A stretch of DNA of 64,000 bases from Branchipolynoe longqiensis (lineage: Eukaryota > Annelida > Polychaeta > Phyllodocida > Polynoidae), in NCBI GenBank assembly GCA_030323885.1, contig CM059191.1, forward strand, positions 102,472,292 through 102,536,291, in the 5' to 3' direction. A model generated the notes under the pieces. The model was not told the origin of the DNA. It searched no databases and saw only the letters and a program-made list of their open reading frames with translations. Positions 10,672-21,147 of the stretch are shown here, one piece after another. The position numbers and the translations under genes were made by a program. Every line of letters begins with the position of its first letter. Position 1 is the stretch's first letter.

Positions 10672-11241
10672 GTATAATTGAGCAACACAAGACCAGATCA
10701 GTATATAGTGGCAGTTATATTTTTCTTGTCGTGTAGTTACAGTATAGAGTCATAGTGGTTTGATTTAAGAGTTCGAGGTTCCAGGCGCTTAACCCTAACT
10801 CTACATCTTAATAGTTTGGGTTGGGTGGGTGGTGAATTTTGAGCCGGAGAAGTACATATCCGATCGAAGGAGATGCTCTAGCCGAAGTGAGCTTAGTCGG
10901 TTCAGGTGGAACAAATTTGGACATACACTCATCCATCACATTCTCCGTTTGGTTAAATTAGCATAATCTGATTTTGATTTTTTTTCCTGAAATATGAAAA
11001 AGTAGATATGTGTGATATAATGACTTATGCAAATATAAATGAGTGGATGGATGGTGGATTGTATTGATTTAATTCTATGTGTGTGTGGGGGGGGGAGGTT
11101 AGGGGTGTATATTAACTGAGGGACAGCTAGCCGCACAATGCGGGAACTCCGCGGTCGGTGGCGCCACCAGCGGCATAATGCGTAACTACACGCAGTGCGC
11201 TACTGTTGCCCGAAATAAACAGGTTTGAAAGGGAACACATA
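10672..11241. other. No gene recognised
   Basis: AT-rich spacer with a G tract near 11086-11095. The open frame at 10936-11136 on the minus strand has no recognisable domain. Confidence 0.4.
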
Positions 11242-11702
11242 GGGCGTAATCGATTAATCAACTCGGGTCACCCGAGCCACTTTTTGGCGCATGCGCACAT
11301 CCTACAGACTAGGGTTGAATAAACAAATACGCTTCTCCGTGCTCGGGGTGGAAAAAATGGTGGCTTAATCTAAAACCTAATTATTTGTTTTAATAACCAA
11401 CATAAGTACAGCAAAATAGGATTTAAAGTATTTTAGGATGGTATAAGCTGACAATCTGGGTTATTTAAAAAAAAGCATTAAAACAATGAATAGGACTTGT
11501 AGTGGTAGCTGTTATTCTACAGGTACCAGCTCAGGTGTGACGTCATCGTTCCTAGCAAACCCCAGCCAAGAGGTGGGTTACTGGCGTCGGGTCGTTTTGC
11601 ACACGGCACGTGTTTTTGTCGACTCCACTCGCAGTGTTCGATTTGAAATTCTGACGACTCGGGTGACCCGAGTCGCCCGGGTCGTGTTAATCGATTACGG
11701 CC
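11242..11702. mobile_element. TIR element with CTCGGGTSACCCGAG palindromes
   Basis: The left end GGGCGTAATCGATTAATC and the right end GTTAATCGATTACGGCC are inverted repeats. Next to each lies a 15-bp palindrome: CTCGGGTCACCCGAG on the left, CTCGGGTGACCCGAG on the right. The 461-bp body is non-coding. Family unknown. Confidence 0.75.
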
Positions 11703-11867
11703 ACAATGAGCTTTGATCACGGCTCACAGTAGACGGGGACCAGCAATTGACCGGGTCACCTCGGGTTACAGAGCACCAGGGGTCGTTGGTAGCCGAGGGG
11801 TGGCGGGAGGACACTGACAAAAACATAAGTGACCATTCTTTATTTATATCTACATAATATATTCTTT

Positions 11868-12172
11868 AGTACAGGTCTCCCGTCGGGAGTTGAATTCTTG
11901 GTCGAGTCAAACGAATGACTTATAACATTGATACGTGTTGCTTCCTAGCCAAGCTCTCAGCATTATTAGGATAGGACAAGGACTGGTTGGCTCAGTGTCA
12001 GGATAATATGACTGAGTGGGATATCAGGTCATGGTGTGGCAGATGCCTGGTCTCCCAGTGGGGTAACACTATAAAGTCGCCATGAGTGCGCATTGTCAGA
12101 GGTCGGTACCCGTCCTGATATGACCTTAGATGTTGCTAGGACGCAAAGCTCAAACAACCAACCAACCAACTA
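11868..12172 (+). mobile_element. SINE-1 copy, 5'-truncated
   Basis: Plus orientation. It starts inside the tRNA-like head (GGGAGTTGAATTC, a mutated B box) and runs through GTCGAGTCAAACGAATGAC, the body and the 3' end GATGTTGCTAGGACG to a degenerate CAACCAACCAACCAAC tail. Confidence 0.9.
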
Positions 12173-12316
12173 GCGTCCGCTGATTACAAACCACCAATGT
12201 CGGGCAGTGTATACCAAGCTTGAAAGGGGGGCCGTGAGACCGGGCTGTCCCGGAGCGACGCTCTACCGGAAATAAACTGCCATCGACCCGGCCTGTAAAC
12301 AAGACCGAGGCTAAAG
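12173..12316. other. Short spacer
   Basis: Unique-looking 144-bp stretch between a SINE and a TIR element. Nothing is recognised. Confidence 0.35.
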
Positions 12317-12676
12317 GGCCTGTCACACTACGACCTATGGCGTTAGCGTAAACCGGCGTATGCGGTTTTCGACCATACACCGTCATAGGCTACGCATAGG
12401 TTATGCATAGGTTGGGCATAGGTTGGGCATAGGTCATATACGCTCTTCATTGGTTGTGATAGGTGGCATAGGTCGAGCGGAAAAACAAAATTGTCCATGT
12501 TTAAAATGTTCAACTTATGCTGGCATGTGGCCCATACTGTTCTCATACGCTGGACGTATGTTGGGCATACGTGGGCGTATGTTATACACATGTTAGGGGT
12601 AAGTCAGCATACATTGGCCGTACGTTGAACCGACACCCGCTGGGTGTCTCTGGCATACTCACAATGTTCTGTAAAC
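12317..12676. mobile_element. Word-array TIR element F, copy c1 (CATAGG/CATACG type)
   Basis: The left end GGCCTGTCACACTACGACC matches the F family. The body is made of GGCATAGGTTGG, CATACGCTGG and GGGCATACGTGG words. It contains TCGAGC at 12473-12478 and, 17 bp on, TTGTCCATGTTTAAAA (12490-12506), the same internal module as copies a and b. The right side merges directly into a second element (c2). Confidence 0.7.
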
Positions 12677-13390
12677 GGGCTCTCACACTACGGCATATAG
12701 CCTCAATGTATACCAATGTATTTGATTTTCGACCGATATGTCGTCATACGCCGACGTACATTATGCCTAGGTTAGGCATAGGTCGTATACGATTGTCTTA
12801 GGTCTTCATAGCTCAGCATAGATCAGCGTATGTCGAGCCGCCACAAAAAGTTTTGTGCATGTTCAAAATTTCAACCTATGCCGGTGTGTGGCTCATACGT
12901 TCCTCCTTCGCTACGTGTACGTTAGAGGTACTTCTGAATATGTTAGGAGCATGTACATTACTCATACGCTGGTCCTGTCGCCTCCAACCATCAAAATATG
13001 TCCCAATACGCCAAGTATATGTCGTCATATGCTTTGCATACGTCGCTATATGGTAGGGATACGGTAGCCATGCAGGTATTGCAATACCTCAGGGAGTTTG
13101 ATGCCCCTGCCCTGCAGAGTTGTAAACCACTGCCTTGTGGTACAGGTTCTTGACAGAACCGAAGGCTAAGGGAACAAACCCTAGACAGAAAACCATGTCA
13201 CTGTGGCAGCATTAAGGGCGGTTGATGTATGGAACTCCCAACATCTCCCGACCAGCCACTGGAGGGACAAATAGTTTTGCGCCTGTCGTGACATGTTCTT
13301 GCCGGTGTGACACCTCTATTTGCTCCCCGAGAGAGTGCTGCTGGTAACTTGCAAAAGCCAGCAGCACTTCAACACTTTTGCAGGCAGCTT

Positions 13391-14153
13391 TCCTGATTGG
13401 CCTGAAGATTAACATCAAGAAGACGGAGGTGCTGTACCAACCCAACTCTACAAGAACCTGAGAGGAGGAGATCATGGTTGACGGAAACAAACTGAACTCT
13501 GTTCCGGTATTCACCTACCTCGGAAGCACTATATCAAGTGATGGACACATTGATGCTGAAATACAGAGGAGGATGGCCAAGGCTAGCGCATCTCTAGGCC
13601 GACTACGCCCATCCCCCATCCTGATATGACCTTAGATGTTGCTAGGATGTAAAACAACAACAAACAAACAAACAACAAACGCCAGAGACTCTGGAACAAC
13701 CGCCATGTGTCCATTCGGATCAAAGGTAAGATCTACCGTGCAATCATGCTATCCACCCTACTATATGGAGCCGAGGCCTGGACAGTGTACAGACAACAGG
13801 TGAAAAAGCTGCATGCCTTCATGATGCGACATCTGCATTCAATCATGAGGCTAACCTGGAAGGACAAAGTGACAAATAAGGAAATACTCAAACGAACGGG
13901 GCTGCCCTCTATGGAAGATCTTCTGATCAAAAAGAATCTCTGGTGGACTGGACACCTCATGAGGATGTCATCAGACAGGCTACCAAAGCAGATCCTCTAT
14001 TCTCAGCTGTCTTCTGGCTACAGAAAGAGAGGGCGCCCTCATCTCCGGTTCAAGGATGCCATCAAGAGAAACCTGAAGCTGAGAGACATTAAGACCGGCT
14101 CGTGGATGCGACTCTCACAGCAGAGAGCTGAATGGAGAGTGGCAGTCAAGTAA
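13391..14153 (+). pseudogene. LINE-A reverse transcriptase, C-terminal part
   Basis: This is the RT C-terminal part of a LINE. The first block (13391-13609) reads LKINIKKTEVLYQP and VFTYLGSTIS, then a SINE interrupts. The second block (open from about 13683 to the TAA at 14153) reads LLYGAEAWTVYRQQVKKL, GLPSMEDLL, LWWTGHLMRM and LPKQILYSQL, ending RAEWRVAVK. These motifs are typical of the C-terminal region of many animal non-LTR retrotransposons. The catalytic motif and the endonuclease are missing, there is a stop in the first block, and the frame is broken by the SINE. The copy is inactive. Confidence 0.88.
13610..13678 (+). mobile_element. SINE-1 3' end nested in LINE-A
   Basis: A 69-bp SINE-1 3' fragment (CTGATATGACCTTAGATGTT, then a CAACAAACAAAC tail), flanked by ACGCC at 13605-13609 and 13679-13683. 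It interrupts the LINE RT exactly between its two coding blocks, so the SINE inserted after the LINE. Confidence 0.85.
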
Positions 14154-14400
14154 TGAAAGCAGTCTTTGTCGCATCGCGACCGACAGCATGATGATGATGA
14201 TGACGGTAGCCATATGCCAGGCGTACACTATGCATACGCTTCATATGCCGCTGGGACCTCCCGCAGTGCACAAAGGTCGGCTTATCTCGACCTATAATGT
14301 TTTTCGCCACGTTACGTGTACGCCGCTGCCATACGCCGTAGTGTGACAGGCCCTTAAAGGCCCGGTTGTACTTTTGACGGCGTCTGACGCCGTGAACTTT

Positions 14401-14667
14401 ATGCCTGGTACACACCTCCCGTTTACGAATCATGCACTAAAACTGACTGCGCATCACGACCCCGACCCGTCCCGTATACGATCTAAAACTGCCCGATTCG
14501 TTTTTCGAATCCCTTGCGATTTCAGTTTTAACCCCTAAAACTGAGTTTTAAGTCGCGAATCGCAAGGCTCTGGTGTGCTAGGGGGTCGCACACCTAACGA
14601 CTAAAACTCAAACTTATTGATGGAACGGGCAGTTTTAGATCGTATACGGGAGGTGTGTACCAGGCAT
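14401..14667. mobile_element. TIR/foldback element K
   Basis: The ends ATGCCTGGTACACACCTCCC and GGGAGGTGTGTACCAGGCAT are perfect inverted repeats. A second, internal inverted pair is CGTATACGATCTAAAACTGC against GCAGTTTTAGATCGTATACG. The interior iterates CTAAAACTG and AGTTTTA words. It sits inside further TIR-like sequence (14353-14400 and 14668-14720, with GGCGTCTGACGCC and ACGCCGG). Confidence 0.82.
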
Positions 14668-15312
14668 TACGCCGGTTAGCGCAGTGTGACCGCGCAAAAC
14701 GGTGGAGAGCGCTCCGAGTGGAACGTGGTCGTGAAAGTCTGAATGCTTTGACGCACACGGTCGCCAACGTCGACGTTTTCCGTATGGATAGTAGTTATCT
14801 TATAGCCTTCGTGCATCCATGTTTATGCCAAATTGTTTTGTAATTCTATTAATTTAAAATACAATCAACGTTTTGCACTGCACGTATCGGCAAACTCAAT
14901 GGCCGGGCACCATTGTTTTGCTCTCGACACGTTTTTCAGCGCATAATAATAATAATAATAATACAAATAAAATATTTATTTCCACATGAAAAATGAGAAA
15001 GCAAAAGTACAATACTTATGAGGTGCTTTCCTCATTTAAAAATCACACAGATACATTACTTATACCATAGAAATAATAAATAGAAAAATAAAAGCTAAAT
15101 ACAAATTAAAAGCATATCAATATCACTCTCAATACTGTAAATTACATCTCAATATTTATGTACTAGACTACTATGTATTTTCCCTCTGCTAAAGCTTAGA
15201 TATTTTCTTTTTATACATTTGTTGAAACATATAGATGCAATCTACTGGTCGACATCTTAATCCAGACCGAAACTGCTGACGTGTGGAAGCGCTGACCTTG
15301 ACAGTTCAACAT
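14668..15312. other. No gene; fragment of the 205-bp unit and AT-rich spacer
   Basis: 14845-14945 resembles the right part of the ~205-bp repeat unit (TTTTGCACTGCACGTA, GGCAAACTCAATGGC). An AAT microsatellite lies at 14945-14963. The rest is AT-rich and unremarkable. Confidence 0.5.
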
Positions 15313-15909
15313 AAGCTGTATTCACACGGACAAAATGTGAGGCGGATCACACAAATCGAATCAGGTGAGGCGAATTAGGCGCCCGTTCACACGGACACTG
15401 CGTGAGGCGGAAGTGGATATCTGCGCATGAGCAAGTCCAGGCTAACCAGCGCCATTTTGGGTTCGATGACGCCGGCACCAGAGAGTGTGGGTTCGACCTA
15501 GATATGTATTTAATGATTCGTATTGGTTTGGAACGGTCAAAACTTCTGCTGGGCAGTGAAACCCTACAAATAAATGATGAAAAAAATATCTGTGCATAGA
15601 TAGCGGTTTCATTAATTAAATTATATAATATGCGCTTTTGATCGACCGGAAAGTCAACAAACTGATGTGTCGACTGCGCATGCGTGTGACGTCCTAAATC
15701 GCTTCATATGCGTTCACACGGACAGGGTAGAACGCCTCAGAGTAAATCGCTTCGTGTAGACCACCTCGCGATGCGTTTTACAGTAGGCGATTTATATGAA
15801 TCGATTCAGCCCTAAAACGCCTCACCGTCGCGTTCACACGGCAAATGTGAGTCGCAGTACGCGAGGCATTTCGCGTGAGGCGTTTTACCTCGCCCGTGTG
15901 AATACAGCT
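15313..15909. mobile_element. Word-array TIR element H (GAGGCG type)
   Basis: The ends AGCTGTATTCACACGG and CCGTGTGAATACAGCT are inverted repeats. GTTCACACGG recurs internally (near 15383, 15710, 15830). The words GTGAGGCG, CGCCTCA and AATCG fill both flanks of a more ordinary centre. The outer flanks GTTCAAC and GTTGAAC extend the symmetry, and ATA flanks both ends. No transposase is encoded. Confidence 0.78.
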
Positions 15910-16404
15910 ATAGTTGAACTCTGGTCAACGCTTGCGCCCTGTTGCGCTGTTTAATTAACCACGCGAACAAGGAGCCCATGTTATGGACTTTTAATGAACA
16001 ACATTGTAAGACAGTAAGTACAGTAAGGAAGAGGAATATGATGACAGCTTGAATGTTCGACTCAGGCCCTCAACCAGATATTGAGAGGGCCTGTGTCGCT
16101 GAAGGGAATGCGGCCCTGGGGATGTGTTGTGTCGGTGATGAGAAGGCGGCCCTAGGGAGGTAGGTGTGCATGGCGGACAAGCGCTAGTTCCAGAGCTGCT
16201 GGACATGTCGAGACTGGTTCCGGTTTGAGAGATGCTTGTGCGCCCCCTCTGGCGTTGTTCAGGATTATTCAGGATTGTTCGACTCAGGTCCTCAACCAAA
16301 TAGAGGAGAGTGCCTGTGTCGGTGAGAGGCCTGCTTGTGTCCCAACGTGTGGGAACGACCATCAGGTGCGCGCGGTGTCTGCCTAACATTCGCATAACGA
16401 TCTT
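15910..16404. other. No gene; short duplicated hairpin motif
   Basis: CGACTCAGGCCCTCAACCAG (from about 16059) and a related CGACTCAGGTCCTCAACCAA (from about 16280) form a diverged local duplication. The first can fold, because TTGAGAGGGCCTG follows. The minus-strand open frame 15991-16395 merely reads this duplication. Confidence 0.45.
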
Positions 16405-16415
16405 CCAGCGCTGTC

Positions 16416-17050
16416 AATTCTGAAACCACTAATAGTCACCCACATAAAATCCAAATGGCAACATGAGTGGGATGAAAACATCAATAAACTTAAAGAAATT
16501 GAACCATCTGTGGGAAAGCCACCACAGACTCATGCGGGAGGTCGGCGGGACCAAGTGGTCCTTAGTCGCTGCCGTGTTGGCCACTCGTGGCTTACACATG
16601 CTTTTCTGCTCAAGGGGGAACCTCCCCCTGAATGTATTGGGTGTCAGTCCCCACTGACACTCAAACACATTTGACTAAGTTGCTTTGATTTTTTGGCCCT
16701 GCGCCAACAGTTCTACACTGCAGGCAGTATGCATGACCTTTTTACTAAGGGAAAACAGGAAAACATTTTAGCCTTTTTGAGGGCAGCTGGACTGTACCAC
16801 CTTATATAGTAAATGGATTCTATTAATTATTAATGAAACTTTTCTTTTTCTATGGGAATTTGTTTCCCTTGACCACAGATATATGATTGTGAGCTTTCTA
16901 ATTTAATTAGTGTCTATTGGCACATAATTGATTGTCTGCTTTTACATGTAAAAGCGATGGTTTGAACAAAAAACAAACAGTTCTCGCCGTGAATATGGCC
17001 TATGCTGCCGACACGGCATAAAGCAACCACCAATCAATCAATCAATCAAT
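16416..17050 (+). mobile_element. LINE-B, 5'-truncated, 11-bp TSD
   Basis: A truncated non-LTR retrotransposon bracketed by the perfect repeat CCAGCGCTGTC at 16405-16415 and 17051-17061. It carries the C-terminal coding end, a ~240-bp 3' UTR and a CAAT-repeat tail (ATCAATCAATCAATC). It is unrelated to LINE-A in sequence and tail. Confidence 0.92.
16417..16809 (+). pseudogene. LINE-B ORF2 C-terminus
   Basis: One frame reads HIKSKWQHEWDENINKLKEI, then DQVVLSRCRVGHSWLTHAFL and KGEPPPECIGCQSPLTLKHI. It meets a TGA at 16672-16674 and resumes in the same frame with QQFYTAGSMHDLFTKG and ENILAFLRAAGLYHLI before the TAG at 16807-16809. The Arg-x-GH...LT...L..G..P.C..C...T..HI pattern is characteristic of the end of many RNase H-bearing LINEs (I/Jockey-like groups). 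The internal stop and 5' truncation make it a pseudogene. Confidence 0.85.
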
Positions 17051-17061
17051 CCAGCGCTGTC

Positions 17062-17325
17062 GACGTGCTTCTGACATCGCCATAATATTGGCACCCCCGC
17101 GTTGATGCGCGTTGTCGGTCGTCACACTTTTTTGACATGCTAAAAACATCTAGCGACCTGCTACGCTCGCTGACATCCTCCGGCAACTGTCAACGTCCAG
17201 GATAGTGTACCAATGTGTACCAACGTTCGCAGAATGTCCCCCTAACGTATCCTGACGTTTCCCGACGTTTCGGCAAAAAATCACACACGTCGACGCGCAT
17301 TGGAGAGAAGCGTCGTAGTGTGACA
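17062..17325. mobile_element. Possible F-family right end (copy e)
   Basis: Ends GTCGTAGTGTGACAGGG and contains ACGTTTC and AACGT words and TTTTTTGACATGCTAAAAAC near 17127-17146, close to the F core. The left partner end is not found, and LINE-B split this region. It is probably a diverged or truncated member. Confidence 0.5.
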
Positions 17326-17559
17326 GGGCTATAAATGGGAATGTTGGCTTGTGCCGTGTTGCCGGACAAATGAGTGTTTGTGATTGGCTGATTGGTGTGT
17401 GCTCTCAAGTCAGGCGTTGCTGGCCCTGAATCGCCTGATGCTCAACCCACATCTACTCACCCCCCTCCCTCCCTCTCCAGGAAGGAGCGGTGTATGTTAC
17501 GCGACATTCTGATTTAGTTGGTGGGGATTTATTTTGGTGGTGCGACTTTATGTTGCCAT

Positions 17560-18200
17560 GGCGCCGGAACCCAGTAAAGCGGAGGAAATACACTACATGA
17601 TATTCGAAGGTAGTTTGTGGGATTATCCTATTGTTGCGTTCCAGCTCATTAAAGTGGGGAATACACTACATGTTTTTCAGAGGTAGCTTGTGGCATTATC
17701 CTATTGTTGCATTCCAGCTCGGTAAAGTGGGGAATACACTACATGATATTTGGAGTTAGTTTGTGGGATTATCCTATTGTTGCGTTCCAGCTCAGTAAAG
17801 TGGGGAACACACTACATGATATTCATAGATAGTTTGTGGGATTATCCTATTGTTGCGTTCCAGCTCAGTATAGTGGGGAATACACTACATGACATTCATA
17901 GATAGTTTGTGGGATTATCCTATTGTTGCGTTCCAGCTCAGTAAAGTGGGGAATACACTACATGACATTCATAGATAGTTTGTGGGAGGATCCTGCTGTT
18001 GCATCCCACTCTAATAAAGTGGAATATACACTATATGGCATTCAGAGTTGGTTTTGGGGATTATCCTCTTATGGCATCCCACAGAAATAAAGGGAGGAAT
18101 ACACTGCATGGCATTCTGACCTATTTTGTGGGATTATCCTGTAGTGGGATCCCACACTAATACAGTGGGACATACACTACATGAAATTCAAAGCTAGTTG
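17560..18200. repeat. ~73-bp tandem repeat, about 8 units
   Basis: Units contain TTGTGGGATTATCCTATTGT, TGCGTTCCAGCTCAGTAAAG and GGGGAATACACTACATGA. The GATTATCC word recurs at 17621, 17692, 17767, 17840 and 17913 and in diverged form to about 18131, giving a period of 71-75 bp. The right-hand units are more diverged. Confidence 0.9.
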
Positions 18201-18560
18201 AACTCCCAACAGCATCCTTAAGACCCCTCTGTCAGAGATACAAAAATAATTATTAAAATAATCCCATCCACCACCAGAGATAGGAACAAAAATAAACAAG
18301 AATTACCCCCCCCCCATCAGAGAATAATTAGTAAAATAATCTCCTCCCCCTCCCGAGTTAGTAAATAAAAAAGAGGCACCTCCCCCTCCCCGAGATATAT
18401 GAAACAATAATTAAAAGAATGTAAAAGCCCCCCACAAACCACCTGCTGTGTGAATAGAGGTATGAAATACCCCCCCCCCCCCCCTCCCAAACCAAACAAT
18501 GAATAGATAAATAAAAGTCCCCCCCCCCCCCACCTCAGCGGTACACAAAGAATCACCCCC
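18201..18560. repeat. C-tract low-complexity repeat
   Basis: Irregular units combining CAGAGATA, AATAATTA and long C tracts (18307-18316, 18471-18484, 18519-18531). Homopolymer lengths are likely to be unreliable. Confidence 0.8.
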
Positions 18561-18984
18561 TCCTTCTCAGACACTATAGTGACAGTGTCAGTGCGGCGAT
18601 TTGCGGCGATCGGCGATGGTTTGAATCTGGCTCGATTTTGACGAATGCGCAGACGATGCTGTTCGATGTTGACGCATGTGCAGAAGCGATGCGTAGAGCT
18701 GAAACCGACGGAGACCCCAAACCACAACACCGGGCACTCGCAGGTGGCGCAACAGTCGCGCCAAACCGCACCATTGACCACAGGGTAGGTGTGCGACTCC
18801 CACTAATAATTGAACAAATTAGTTCCTAGGTTGGTTTATATCACTATAATAGATTATACTCCATATCAATTATAATGCCCTCCACAATACAAAATTTGAT
18901 AAAGTTTAACTGGAAAGCGCAACCTTATATTCTATTTGACAGACAACAACCGAAATGTATTTGTCGGGTTAGCACTTGAACCCC
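18561..18984. other. No gene recognised
   Basis: GATGCTGTTCGATGTTGACG near 18655 resembles 948-966 of the TIR element at 529-1020, suggesting an old related fragment. Otherwise nothing is recognised. Confidence 0.4.
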
Positions 18985-20330
18985 CGTACTCTGTGTGCAC
19001 GATCTCATTGTGTGCACGATCTCACTCTGTGTGCACGACCTCACTCTGTGTGCATGATCTCACTCTGTGTGCACAACCTCACTACATGTGCACGATCTCA
19101 CTGTGTGCACGATCTCACCCTGTGTGCACGATCTCACTGTGTGCACGATCTCACCCTGTGTGCACGATCTCACTCCATGTGCACGATCTCACTGTGTGCA
19201 CAATCTCACTCTGTGTGGATGATCTCACTGTGTGCACGATCTCACCCTGTGTGGACGATCTCACTCCGTGTCCACGACTCCATTCGATGTGCACGACCTC
19301 ACTCCGTGTGCACGACCTTACTCCATGTGCACGACCTCACTCTGTGTGCACGACCTTACTCCATGTGCACCATCTCACTGTGTGCATGATCTCACTCTGT
19401 GTGCACGACCTCACTCCATGTGGACAATCTCACTTTGTGTTCACGATCTCACCCTGTGTGAACGACGTCACTCTGTGTGCACGACCTCACTGTGTGTGCA
19501 TGATCTCACTGTGTGCACGATCTCACGCTGTGTGCATGAGCTCACTGTGTGCACGATCTCACCCTGTGTGCACGATCTCACTCCGTGTGCACGACTTCAC
19601 TCCGTGTGCACGACCTCAGTCCGTGTGCACGACCTCACTCTGTGTGCACGACCTCACTCCATGTGCACGACCTCACTCTGTGTCTATGATCTCACTGTGT
19701 GCACGCTCTCACTCTGTGTGCATGATCTCACTGTGTGCACCATCTCACTGTGTGCACGATCTCACTCTGTGTGCACGACTTCACTCTGTGTGCACGACCT
19801 CACTCCGTGTGCATGATCTCACTGTGTGCACGATCTCAGTCCATGTGCACGACCTCACTCCGTGTGCACGACCTCACTGTGTGCACAATCTCACTCTGCA
19901 TGCACACCCTCACTCCGCAATCATGATCTCACTCCGCGTGCATGATCTCACTCCATGTGCACGATCTCACCCCGTGTGCACGATCTCACCCCATGTGCAC
20001 GATCTCACCCTGTGTGCACGATCTCACTCCGTGTGCACGATCTCACCCTGTATGCACGATCTCACTCCGTGTGCATGATCTCACTCCATGTGCACGATCT
20101 CACCCAGTGTGCACGATCTCACCCCATGTGCATGATCTCACCCTGTGTGCACGATCTCACTCCGTGTGCACGATCTCACTCCGTGTGCACGATCTCACTC
20201 CGTGTGCACGATCTCACTCCGTGTGCACGATCTCACTCCGTGTGCACGATCTCACCCTGTATGCACGATCTCACCCGGTGTGCACGATCTCACTTTGTGT
20301 GCATCATAACCTCACTCCGAATGTATGATC
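18985..20330. repeat. 17/19-bp satellite (GTGTGCACGATCTCACTCC)
   Basis: About 70 tandem units of GTGTGCACGATCTCACTCC (19 bp) or the shortened GTGTGCACGATCTCACT (17 bp), with C/T variation at GAYCT. Towards the right (19960-20290) the array becomes nearly pure 19-bp units. Each core holds GTGTGCAC, close to the palindrome GTGCAC. Cys/His/Thr-rich open frames up to 380 codons are by-products. Confidence 0.96.
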
Positions 20331-20434
20331 CCAATTTACATGAATGACTTGCACACTGGTAAAGCGCACAACCTCTATTCGTCATGATCAAGACAATTAC
20401 TAAACCACAGCTAATTGCTGTACACTGAGAAAGG

Positions 20435-20788
20435 TTTGTTTGTTGGAGTTTTACGTTCATGATGTCTGTTAAGACATACATCATGAACAAACCATCTAAG
20501 GTCATATCAGGACGGGTACCGACTTGTGACAGTGCACACTTATGTCAACTTTATAGTGCTGCCCCAATGGGAAATCAGCCCACCGGCACCATGACCCAAT
20601 ATCCCACTCAGTCTCATTATCCTGACACTGAGCTAATAAGTCCTTGCCCCTATCCTATTAAAGCCGAGAACCAGGTTAGGAAGTGACAAGTATCGATTTT
20701 AAAGTCATTAGTTTGACTCGACAGGGAACTGAACTGGCTATCTTCTGCACGCGAGTCCCGCACTGTACCGATTAGGCCACCGAGCCCG
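20435..20788 (-). mobile_element. SINE-1 copy with 15-bp TSD and an internal hairpin
   Basis: Minus orientation, 354 bp, bracketed by the perfect repeat GTACACTGAGAAAGG at 20420-20434 and 20789-20803. Near its 3' end it carries an extra inverted repeat, GTTCATGATGT ... ACATCATGAAC (about 20454-20486), absent from the other copies. CATCATGAACAAACCATC recurs alone near 21455. Confidence 0.92.
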
Positions 20789-20900
20789 GTACACTGAGAA
20801 AGGACATGTAAATATTGTTTGCTATTAAAGTTGCATAATCCGATGGTTTTTGAGTTTGCGCCATATTATTTCATGGAAATATATCAGATTCATCCTTACA

Positions 20901-21147
20901 ATATGAAGAGTTCAGGCGACAAACCACGCAAACGCCAATCCAGAAATGGAGATAAACATTGAAATCAAACCTACAAGTTATTTTTGTTATATTCCTTCTG
21001 TCTTTGCGTTCATCACTCTATAACCACATGATCATATGCAAAGTGGAATTAGTGACAATTAAGATTATTGTTCAGGTAAAAATCTGTTATTGAAACTACA
21101 TTTTTGAATTGTCGTTTACAGTGGTTTTGCGCCCAAACTCTTCATAT
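20901..21147. mobile_element. MITE-N copy 1
   Basis: The ends ATATGAAGAGTTCAGGCG and CGCCCAAACTCTTCATAT are near-perfect inverted repeats around a 247-bp AT-rich body. A second member with the same ends lies at 54377-54620. Non-coding. Confidence 0.8.

Larger units (their letters stand above)
13072..14202 (+). mobile_element. LINE-A copy, internally deleted, with 11-bp TSD
   Basis: A non-LTR retrotransposon flanked by the perfect direct repeat ACGGTAGCCAT at 13061-13071 and 14203-14213. The 5' part (13072-13390) is a leader shared with the copies at 33555, 49020-49532 and 56993. It is joined near GCAGGCAGCTTTC directly to the middle of the RT. The 3' end is GCGACCGACAGC plus an ATG-repeat tail. 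A SINE-1 3' end sits inside the RT region. Confidence 0.92.
12677..14352. mobile_element. Word-array TIR element F, copy c2, split by a LINE
   Basis: The left end GGGCTCTCACACTACGGC and the right end GCCGTAGTGTGACAGGCC are inverted repeats. The words CATACG, CATAGG and GCGTATG fill the body. TCGAGC lies at 12833-12838 and TTTTGTGCATGTTCAAAA at 12851-12868, spacing 18. A LINE-A insertion (13072-14202) with a perfect 11-bp TSD interrupts it. Without the LINE the element is about 535 bp. Confidence 0.78.

Noticed and set aside
15991..16395. 134-codon minus-strand gene
   Set aside because: Its repeated YLVE.LSRT phrase is the translation of a local DNA duplication. No domain or conserved start.
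18985..20330. CRISPR array
   Set aside because: Repeats are contiguous with no unique spacers, and the genome is clearly eukaryotic.
18936..20347. Cys/His/Thr-rich frames up to 380 codons
   Set aside because: Direct translation of the 17/19-bp satellite. Three overlapping frames are equally open.
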